Part shown: positions 1 to 4,663 of the stretch, piece after piece | Layout of the letters: every line of letters starts with the position of its first letter | Numbering within the stretch: the first letter of the stretch is position 1 | Assembly: GCA_014380825.1 (NCBI GenBank) | Contig: JACMJD010000180.1 | Span: 1-5,895 of the forward strand | Direction: 5' to 3' | Origin: Phycisphaerae bacterium | Lineage (GTDB): Bacteria > Planctomycetota > Phycisphaerae > Tepidisphaerales > Tepidisphaeraceae | DNA: 5,895 nucleotides | Made by a program: the position numbers and the translations under genes | The notes under the pieces: model-generated | Seen by the model: the letters and a program-made list of their open reading frames with translations, nothing else | The model's database searches: none | Told to the model about the DNA's origin: nothing

Positions 1-326
1 ATTATTTCGTTGAGCGCGGCAATCTCGATGCGCTCGAGCAGTTCGTTCAATCCGGCCGCACGCATTGGCTCACGCAGGATGAACGCGAGCGGTTCGATCT
101 GATGACGTTTACACCCGCGTCGCTCGCGAGATTGTTCGAGCGGAACGGATTCGAGGTCGTCGAAGTGAAAGGCAAGACGATCGTCCCGGCGAGGCAGAAC
201 AAGAAGCTGCTGGAGGATCCGGATGCGGTGGAGCGATTGCTTCGCATCGAAGCAGAGTTGTCGAAGGATCCCGCGTCCGCGGGTCGCGCGCCGCATTTGC
301 AGATCGTCGCGAAACGCATTGTGTAA
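1..326 (+). CDS. Class I SAM-dependent methyltransferase, C-terminal fragment
   Basis: This is the 3' end of a gene that begins outside the window. The frame is open from base 3, so about 107 residues are visible before the TAA at 324-326. The visible part contains RTHWLT, then FDLMTFTPASLARLFERNGF, then EVVEVKGKT, and ends in the stretch DPASAGRAPHLQIVAKRIV. The pattern 'TP-x-SLARLFERNGFEVVEV' is the usual late helix plus beta-strand of class I (Rossmann-fold) methyltransferases, and the 'RAPHLQIVAKR' ending matches my recollection of Methyltransf_11/25-type proteins in environmental bacteria. The SAM-binding glycine motif lies upstream, so neither the substrate nor catalytic competence can be judged. 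An ATG at 102 is internal to the reading frame and is not a credible start, because the frame stays open and protein-like upstream. The gene converges on rdgB, and its stop codon sits inside the inverted repeat that ends both genes. Confidence 0.75.
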   Translation, partial: YFVERGNLDALEQFVQSGRTHWLTQDERERFDLMTFTPASLARLFERNGFEVVEVKGKTIVPARQNKKLLEDPDAVERLLRIEAELSKDPASAGRAPHLQIVAKRIV

Positions 327-327
327 C

Positions 328-345
328 CCGCGAGCTTGCTCGCGG
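328..345. repeat. REP-like palindrome, left copy
   Basis: An 18-bp palindromic unit with stem CCGCGAGC/GCTCGCGG and spacer TT. It is repeated in inverted orientation at 362-379. Units built on the core GCGAGCTTGCTCGC are, as far as I recall, common extragenic palindromes in several bacterial groups, but the copy number in this genome cannot be seen from here. Confidence 0.65.
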
Positions 346-361
346 TTTGGGTGCAGAAGAA

Positions 362-379
362 CCGCGAGCAAGCTCGCGG
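362..379. repeat. REP-like palindrome, right copy
   Basis: This is the inverted partner of the unit at 328-345, with stem CCGCGAGC/GCTCGCGG and spacer AA. It begins 17 bases after the left copy ends and lies just past the rdgB stop codon. The head-to-head pair resembles a BIME arrangement. Confidence 0.65.
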
Positions 380-380
380 G

Positions 381-1019
381 CTACACGGTTTGCTCTATCA
401 ACCCGCATTCACGCATGAGCTGCTTCATCGCGACGAGCGCTTTCCCGCGATGACTGATCGCATGTTTTTCTGACGGGGAAAGTTCCGCTGTGGTCTTCCC
501 ACTTGATTCGACGAGGAAGAGCGGATCGTAACCAAACCCACCTCCCCCGCGCGGCGCGCGAATGATGCGACCGGAGACTGAATCGCGCGCGGTGAGAACG
601 ATCTGCCCCGCTGGGTTCGACAGCGCCAGCACGCAGACGAATCGTGCGCCGCGTTTCTCGTCCGGCACCGATTCGAGCTGCTTCAGCAGCAGGCGGTTGT
701 TGTCAGCATCCTTTTCACCGGAATCGCTGGCGTTTTGCATCGTCGCCCATCGCGCGCTGTAGACGCCCGGCGCGTTGTCGAGAGCGTCGACTTCCAAGCC
801 GCTGTCATCCGCCAGCGCCCAGCGGTTGAAATGTTTTGCGTAGGCGGACGCTTTGAGGCACGCGTTGGCGCGGAAGGTTTTGCCGGTCTCTTCGACGTCA
901 AACGTGTCAGCGGAAGTGTCTGCGGGGATTTCGGACCAGTTGATTCCGGAGTCGCCGAGCATCTCGCGGAACTCGCGGACCTTGGCGCGATTGGCGGTAG
1001 CGATGAGGAGGTCGATCAT
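381..1019 (-). CDS. rdgB: XTP/dITP diphosphatase (non-canonical purine NTP pyrophosphatase, RdgB/HAM1 family)
   Basis: This cytosolic house-cleaning enzyme hydrolyses ITP, dITP and XTP to the monophosphate plus pyrophosphate, keeping deaminated purines out of DNA and RNA. At 212 residues it is close to the family's usual length of about 200. Visible family motifs, in order, are the nucleotide-binding TANRAK at 8-13, ADDSGLEVDAL at 70-80 with the catalytic acidic pair D71/D72, PGVYSARWA at 84-92, GGGGFGYDPLF at 158-168, and ELSPSEKHAISHRGKAL at 179-195, whose S-H-R binds the base. A small oddity is Asp146 where the family often has Gly, in the segment before GRI. The ATG start fits because it places MIDLLIATANRAK at the canonical N-terminus. 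The frame is open upstream through the tandem repeats but shows no ATG there. No Shine-Dalgarno site precedes it (TTCCCGGCCC), so translation may be coupled to the upstream reading frame through the ATGA overlap. It is probably the last gene of the transcription unit. Confidence 0.95.
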   Translation of the reverse strand: MIDLLIATANRAKVREFREMLGDSGINWSEIPADTSADTFDVEETGKTFRANACLKASAYAKHFNRWALADDSGLEVDALDNAPGVYSARWATMQNASDSGEKDADNNRLLLKQLESVPDEKRGARFVCVLALSNPAGQIVLTARDSVSGRIIRAPRGGGGFGYDPLFLVESSGKTTAELSPSEKHAISHRGKALVAMKQLMRECGLIEQTV

Positions 1020-1093
1020 GGGCCGGGAATCATTTGAAGGCGAGTCATTTGACGGCGAATCATTTGACGGCGAATCATTTGACGGCGAGTCAT
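1016..1093 (-). CDS. Putative 25-residue repeat micro-ORF linking the propeller gene to rdgB
   Basis: An open frame of 25 codons plus TGA runs through the 15-bp tandem array. Its ATG (1093-1091) overlaps the TGA of the upstream propeller gene as ATGA, and its TGA (1018-1016) overlaps the ATG of rdgB as ATGA. The product would be five pentapeptides of the pattern M-[IT]-R-[RL]-Q, the last degenerating to MIPGP, which makes it short and strongly basic. There is no independent ribosome binding site. If it is translated, it would be by reinitiation after the upstream gene, and it would serve as a bridge delivering ribosomes to rdgB. The geometry is seen directly in the sequence. Translation, and any function of the peptide, is inference. 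The alternative is that the open frame is a by-product of repeat expansion around an AAATGA stop. Confidence 0.3.
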   Translation of the reverse strand: MTRRQMIRRQMIRRQMTRLQMIPGP

Positions 1094-1104
1094 TTGAGGG
1101 GAAT
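1030..1104. repeat. Five tandem 15-bp repeats carrying a stop codon each
   Basis: Units lie at 1030-1044, 1045-1059, 1060-1074, 1075-1089 and 1090-1104. Plus-strand units are TCATTTGAAGGCGAG, TCATTTGACGGCGAA (twice), TCATTTGACGGCGAG and TCATTTGAGGGGAAT. The last one, read on the minus strand, is the end of the propeller gene (Ile-Pro-Leu-Lys-stop), so the array seems to have grown by duplicating the gene's 3' end with its TGA. The two central units are identical, and the outer ones differ by one to a few bases. This suggests slippage expansion with some decay at the edges. Because the unit length is a multiple of three, copy-number changes do not shift any frame across the junction. Confidence 0.9.
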
Positions 1105-3060
1105 TTTCCAGATGCCCCACGCGCCGCCGCGGTTGCTGCGGAAGTAGATCGCGTTGCCGGCCGGGTCCCACGCGGGGCAGTCGTCTTGCGAACCGTTCAC
1201 CGTAATCTGCTGCGGCCCTTCCCGCTTCGACAGATCGAGCGTCCAGATGTCGAGATTGTGGCGCTTGTCCGCATCCTGGCCCGCGTCGCTGGTGAAGGCG
1301 ATCTTTGTGCCCTGCGAGTTAAACACTGGATCGAACTCGTCGACATCCGGAGTGCCGGTGATGTTCTGCGCCGAGCCGCCGTTTACACCGACCTTGAACA
1401 GATCGCGCTTGCCGGTCTTGTCGTTGATCGATGCGAAGACCACGACGTCGTTCTTCGGGCTGACGCGCGGCTGCATGCCGGTGGTCTGCAAATCCTTCAG
1501 CAGCTTGTTGCCGATTTCCGAGGAGAACAGACGCGGTTCGCTTCGCGAATCGATCATCGACTGGTAGTAAATTCGCGGGCGCGGATCCCAGTCAACGACC
1601 GGCCAGAGGTCGTTCGACTCGCCGCTGGTGCGCTGCGTGATGCCCGGCGCGCCGGAGGCCGCCATCTCCCAGATGCTCATCTTTTTTCCGGAACGATTGG
1701 ACGAGAAGACGATGCTCTCGCCGCCGGGCGTGAAGGCGGGCGTGAGATCGAGCGACTTGCCGTCGGAAAACAAATCCGCCCCGCCGTCGCCATCGGTGCG
1801 GATGAGGAACATCTGCGATCGGAAATCGTCCTTGTCTTTCATCAACACGGTGAACAGCACGCGCAACCCATCCGGCGAAACCGTCAGCGTGTCGATGTTC
1901 GTGCCCTTGGGCAATTGCGAAAGCTGGATCGGCTTCGATCGGTTCGAACCCTCGCCGACTTCCTTCGTCGAAAAGGTTTCGATCATGCGCGGCGTGACGC
2001 TCCAGGCGCCGTCATGCTCCCACACTGCCGTCAGCAGCGGCACCGATTGCGTCAGGATTTCCTTCAGCTTCGCCGAGTAATCGCTCTTGCCATTGTCCCA
2101 CGCGATCGCGAACTTCACCGGCTCCCATTCGCCGTCGGGCGACGTCTTGGAGACGGTCACGTTGTAATCCTTCAGCTCGCCGGCTTCGTTCGGAACAAAC
2201 TGAAGCGGCATCCTGGCGACACCCGATGCATCGCGGCTGACCGGTTTTCCGTCAATCTCTATCTGTGCGTCGCGCGGTTCGGTGGTGATGCGAACGACTT
2301 TTGCTTTTGCTGCCAGATCGATGTGGTAAGCAGACTTGGCGTCGTCCCAGGAAATTTCCGATTCGACGGGGTCGAACCCCGCCTTGGTGAACGTCAGCTT
2401 GTGCGTGCGAAATTCGTTCGTCTCGAGATTAGCCGGAAATTCGCGGCCCTTGTCGATCAGTGGCGTGGTGCCGAGCGGTTCACCGTCAAGCGAAACACTC
2501 GCGCCGGGCGGGTTGCTCGTAATCGACAGATCCTTGCGCATGGGCTCGAGGTTCAGAACATAGTTCTGCCCGGGATCAGGCCAGGAAATGACGATCTCGG
2601 CCGGCTGAAAATTCGGGCGCTCCGCGCGAACGGTGTACTTCGTCCAGTAGTTTTTCTCATCGACCGTGAATTCCAGAGTCTTCGAATAATTTTGCACCGG
2701 TCCGGGCGCGACCGGCTTGCCGTCGATGCTGATGATCGCCGGCGCGGGCTGAACGGTGAAGTTCACCAGGCGCGTGAGCGGCTTGAGCTCGAAGACGACA
2801 TCCTTCCTGGATTCGGGCGTGATGACTTTGGTGAACTCGGTGTAGCCGAGCCGCGTCGCCGTGACCCGATGCGAGCTGCGCGATGCATCGAACGTGAACT
2901 GCTCGGTGATCGGCCCGCGCCCGCGCGGCACGCCGTCGACGGTGATTTGCGCGTCGGGCGGATTGGCGCGGATGGTGAAGGCCTTCGAATAGCCGCAACC
3001 GCCCGCGCACATTGCCAGCAGAACGGCCAACCCAATTACGGGAAACAATCTGTTCGCCAT
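1090..3060 (-). CDS. Lipoprotein with four PEGA-like repeats and a C-terminal TolB-type PD40 beta-propeller
   Basis: Predicted envelope-anchored protein of 656 residues from the ATG at 3060. That start gives a lipoprotein signal: MANR, a hydrophobic core at 5-18, and AGGC with the lipidated Cys at 22; Ala at -3 is a weak lipobox position. An AGGAG lies only 3 nt upstream of this ATG. The frame extends to an ATG at 3096, but the 12 extra residues would spoil the signal peptide. Four PEGA-like segments of about 70-80 residues follow, at roughly 27-95, 98-172, 176-250 and 254-333; each has a phrase like 'NPPDAQITVDG' or 'NPPGASVSLDG', and the last three end in an 'ISW/IAW' strand. After a linker, about six PD40-type blades run from 384 to 656, with phrases such as LTVSPDGLRVLF, PAFTPGGESIVFSSNRSG, PVFNSQGTKIAFTSD and PAWDPAGNAIYFRSNRGG. 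It is not an ordinary tolB: TolB is soluble and has a different N-terminal domain. PEGA domains are thought to bind surface layers or polysaccharide, and PD40 propellers usually bind proteins. A scaffold or envelope-binding role is inferred. It lies 72 bp after the upstream lipoprotein gene, probably in the same operon. Confidence 0.85.
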   Translation of the reverse strand: MANRLFPVIGLAVLLAMCAGGCGYSKAFTIRANPPDAQITVDGVPRGRGPITEQFTFDASRSSHRVTATRLGYTEFTKVITPESRKDVVFELKPLTRLVNFTVQPAPAIISIDGKPVAPGPVQNYSKTLEFTVDEKNYWTKYTVRAERPNFQPAEIVISWPDPGQNYVLNLEPMRKDLSITSNPPGASVSLDGEPLGTTPLIDKGREFPANLETNEFRTHKLTFTKAGFDPVESEISWDDAKSAYHIDLAAKAKVVRITTEPRDAQIEIDGKPVSRDASGVARMPLQFVPNEAGELKDYNVTVSKTSPDGEWEPVKFAIAWDNGKSDYSAKLKEILTQSVPLLTAVWEHDGAWSVTPRMIETFSTKEVGEGSNRSKPIQLSQLPKGTNIDTLTVSPDGLRVLFTVLMKDKDDFRSQMFLIRTDGDGGADLFSDGKSLDLTPAFTPGGESIVFSSNRSGKKMSIWEMAASGAPGITQRTSGESNDLWPVVDWDPRPRIYYQSMIDSRSEPRLFSSEIGNKLLKDLQTTGMQPRVSPKNDVVVFASINDKTGKRDLFKVGVNGGSAQNITGTPDVDEFDPVFNSQGTKIAFTSDAGQDADKRHNLDIWTLDLSKREGPQQITVNGSQDDCPAWDPAGNAIYFRSNRGGAWGIWKIPLK

Positions 3061-3132
3061 GCGCTCCTGCATCGAACCGATCATATACCAGCGCACGGCC
3101 CAAGTGCGAAATTCGCTCGGTGTTGCCGACGT

Positions 3133-4443
3133 TTATTGCGCGGTGATGACGATCGGAATGGTCGCCTCGGCGATGCGGTTCACCTGCTGATCGGTGATCG
3201 TCACTTTCATCAGGTATCGTCCGATGCCCAGCTTCGACGGAAGCTTGAGCAGCTTGACGATGAAGAAATCGTGGCGCCGCCGTCGCGAGCTGTCGGTGAT
3301 CTGCTGATTCTTGTCCGCCCACACCGGCAGGCCCTGCTCGCTGTAGAGCACGGCCTCCTGCGTCAGCTTGGTTTGCCAGAATTGTTTTTCGTCCAACTGC
3401 GAGGAAAAGTTCTCCACCTCACAGTAGAGGACAACGTCGTGATCTTTCCCAGCTTCAAAGCGGGCCGGATCGATCGGCTCGTATTCGCCGAACGTGCGAA
3501 CCTGCGTACACAGCGCGATCGTCGGCACGGACAAATCCGCCTGCGCCCGCAGACGGTCGGCCATCTCCAACAGCGGGCGGACCTTTCGCGAGAGCAGCAT
3601 GTTGTTGTCTTGCCGCAGCGCGCTGCGGAAGTTCACCATGCCGTCGACGACGGTGTTCATCAGTTCGCGATCTTCGGTTGGCAGCGGCGCGAGCGCGCCC
3701 TGATCGGGCACGCGATCGTCCAGCAGGAATCGCAGCAGTTGGAAATCCAGGTGTCCGGAAACGTCGCGCGGATATTCCTTCACCTTTCGCGTGATCTTCG
3801 GACCAAGTTCAGTCGAGTTCGAGATTCCGTCGCCGACGTTCATCCCAGCAGCGGAGAGCGGCTGATGTGGCGGCGTGACTGCGACGGCGGTATTCGCGGC
3901 GACCTGCGCTTTGTCCATTGGATTTTTTTCGCCGATCGTGGACGGCGCGTTCGCCGTGCCGGGCGACGATTGCAACATCGCAGGCTTGTCCGAATGCGGA
4001 ACCTGCCCGTAATCCAGTGGCTGCTGCGCCGCGCCCGAGCCGCCGATCTTTGGCCGTAGATCGAGCCGATCCGCCCACTCGACACGCGACCCCTGCAGCG
4101 GCGCGACCAACGACGCACCGCCCGGATTTCCCGGCGGCGTGTTCGTCGCCTGCGGTGCTGTCGGTAGCGTTGATGGGGGAACATTCGTCCCGCGCGGATC
4201 GGTTGCGATCGCGCTCTGCACCTGCTGCGAATACTCGGCCGTCTTGCGCGCCAGGGCATCGGGCGCACTGAACTTCGGCTCCAGCGAAAGATCCGTATCC
4301 GGATTCGCCGGCCTCGATGGCTGCGCATCCTGCGGCCGCGGCGAGTTGGCAATCGGCGAAGTCTGTTTTTGCTGTGATCCGCAACCGGCGACGACGCCTA
4401 TCGTCGCGCAGAGAAGCATCGAGAGTAATCGAGTGAAGACCAT
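3133..4443 (-). CDS. Lipoprotein of unknown function with a low-complexity linker and a beta-rich C-terminal domain
   Basis: I do not recognise a named family. The 436-residue product begins with a clear lipoprotein signal peptide: MVFTR, a hydrophobic stretch at 6-19, and lipobox VAGC with the acylated Cys at 21. Residues 22 to about 215 are rich in Pro, Ala, Thr, Ser, Gln and Asn and look disordered, like a spacer lifting the C-terminal part off a membrane. Residues 216-305 are charged and probably helical (for example HLDFQLLRFLLDD and RPLLEMADRLRAQADL). Residues 306-436 alternate beta-strand-like segments (DHDVVLYCEVENFSS, HDFFIVKLLKLPSKLGIGRY, LMKVTITDQQ, EATIPIVIT), consistent with an Ig-like or beta-sandwich fold. 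I infer that from composition only. The ATG at 4443 has an AAGGA site nine bases upstream. It directly precedes the PEGA-propeller lipoprotein gene, so the two may work together in the envelope. Confidence 0.85.
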   Translation of the reverse strand: MVFTRLLSMLLCATIGVVAGCGSQQKQTSPIANSPRPQDAQPSRPANPDTDLSLEPKFSAPDALARKTAEYSQQVQSAIATDPRGTNVPPSTLPTAPQATNTPPGNPGGASLVAPLQGSRVEWADRLDLRPKIGGSGAAQQPLDYGQVPHSDKPAMLQSSPGTANAPSTIGEKNPMDKAQVAANTAVAVTPPHQPLSAAGMNVGDGISNSTELGPKITRKVKEYPRDVSGHLDFQLLRFLLDDRVPDQGALAPLPTEDRELMNTVVDGMVNFRSALRQDNNMLLSRKVRPLLEMADRLRAQADLSVPTIALCTQVRTFGEYEPIDPARFEAGKDHDVVLYCEVENFSSQLDEKQFWQTKLTQEAVLYSEQGLPVWADKNQQITDSSRRRRHDFFIVKLLKLPSKLGIGRYLMKVTITDQQVNRIAEATIPIVITAQ

Positions 4444-4452
4444 CGTGGCCCG

Positions 4453-4457
4453 TCCTT
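4453..4457 (-). promoter_or_regulatory. Ribosome binding site of the unknown lipoprotein gene
   Basis: AAGGA on the minus strand, nine bases before the ATG at 4443. It supports that ATG as the start and is the best-placed Shine-Dalgarno site in the window. Confidence 0.6.
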
Positions 4458-4490
4458 GGGATGTTGCCCGGTCAAAGTGAGCCTCAGCGT

Positions 4491-4508
4491 GTCGAGATCC
4501 TTCTCGAC
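4491..4508 (-). promoter_or_regulatory. Small hairpin in the predicted 5' leader of the lipoprotein operon
   Basis: On the minus strand GTCGAG-AAGGAT-CTCGAC forms a 6-bp perfect stem with a 6-nt loop. It would sit at or just after the transcription start implied by the promoter at 4516-4543. It could stabilise the mRNA 5' end. Thirteen of its bases (4491-4503) recur as a direct copy at 4624-4636 inside the neighbouring inverted-repeat element, so it may be debris of that repeat family rather than a regulatory site. Confidence 0.35.
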
Positions 4509-4515
4509 GCCGGAA

Positions 4516-4543
4516 AGTATAAGCTTATGAACGCGCGCGACAA
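4516..4543 (-). promoter_or_regulatory. Candidate sigma-70 promoter of the lipoprotein operon
   Basis: On the minus strand, a -35 of TTGTCG (4543-4538, four of six consensus bases) and a -10 of TATACT (4521-4516, five of six) are separated by 16 bp. Transcription would begin near 4509 and give a leader of about 65 nt before the ATG at 4443. The site stands in an AT-richer patch of an otherwise GC-rich region and in the only sizeable gene-free gap. It is a consensus match only, with no direct support. Confidence 0.45.
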
Positions 4544-4570
4544 GGGAAAGCATCGAGGTAAACCGCGGAC

Positions 4571-4654
4571 TGTCATCCTGAGAGCAGCGAGGATCTTCGG
4601 ACGGAAAGTTGCGCAACTTTCAAGTCGAGATCCTTCGGTGCGCTCAGGATGACA
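4571..4654. repeat. 84-bp inverted-repeat element after the sigma-54 activator gene (dispersed-repeat/MITE-like)
   Basis: Outer arms TGTCATCCTGAG (4571-4582) and CTCAGGATGACA (4643-4654) match perfectly over 12 bp. Imperfect pairing continues inward through the GGATCT segments. At the centre is a perfect 18-bp palindrome, GAAAGTTGCGCAACTTTC (4604-4621). The whole element can fold into one long hairpin. It starts 9 bp past the TGA of the activator gene, so it may act as its terminator, although no T-run is seen. From memory, sequences of the TCATCCTGAG...AAGGATCT type recur between genes in many environmental bacterial genomes, which suggests a small non-coding mobile repeat. There is no ORF in it that I can defend. 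The rest of the 4444-4663 gap holds the promoter, hairpin and ribosome binding site listed separately. Confidence 0.7.
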
Positions 4655-4663
4655 AGCTTCTCG

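Larger units (their letters stand above)
321..386. terminator. Convergent two-hairpin inverted repeat (REP/BIME-like), probable bidirectional terminator
   Basis: Bases 327-347 are perfectly complementary in inverted order to 360-380 (21 bp), with a 12-nt loop at 348-359. With one mismatch (326/381) the arms extend to 321-347 and 360-386. Each arm is itself a hairpin: CCGCGAGC-TT-GCTCGCGG at 328-345 and CCGCGAGC-AA-GCTCGCGG at 362-379, with 8-bp stems and 2-nt loops. The extended arms contain both facing stop codons, TAA of the methyltransferase (324-326) and TAG of rdgB (383-381). The position between converging genes and the symmetry suit a bidirectional terminator. No U-run follows either side, so intrinsic termination is not proven. 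A REP-type dispersed palindrome is the main alternative and is compatible with the same role. Confidence 0.7.

Noticed and set aside
1090..3060. Calling this gene tolB
   Set aside because: Only the propeller half resembles TolB. The N-terminal domain is replaced by PEGA-like repeats, a lipid anchor is present and the tol-pal neighbours are missing.
3092..3108. Small hairpin CGCAC-N7-GTGCG between the two lipoprotein genes as a terminator
   Set aside because: A 5-bp stem with no T-run is too weak to separate the genes, and such structures are expected by chance in GC-rich DNA.
3080..3110. Possible internal promoter (TATGAT at 3085-3080, TTCGCA at 3110-3105, minus strand) before the propeller gene
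   Set aside because: The -10 is good, but the only passable -35 is 19 bp away and the gap is just 72 bp within a same-strand gene pair. Too weak to list, although it would agree with the ATG at 3060 as the true start.
853..4059. A 1068-codon open frame on the plus strand spanning the rdgB start, the propeller gene and most of the lipoprotein gene
   Set aside because: Its codons are the exact complements of the codons of both minus-strand lipoprotein genes (same codon boundaries). It stays open simply because those GC-rich genes avoid TTA, CTA and TCA codons. Its translation is Arg/Asp/Leu-rich without domain character, while the minus-strand products have signal peptides and recognisable domains.
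4398..4616. A 72-codon minus-strand open frame covering the gap between the activator and the lipoprotein gene
   Set aside because: It runs through the inverted-repeat element, promoter and leader, overlaps the start of the real lipoprotein gene in another frame, and has no coding character. The PSEDPRCSQDDS string is what this dispersed repeat yields when translated.
4444..4663. Sigma-54 promoter (-24 GG / -12 GC) driven by the adjacent activator
   Set aside because: Reading the gap on the minus strand, I found no TGGCAC-N5-TTGC-like element, so a regulatory link to the lipoprotein operon is not supported by the sequence.
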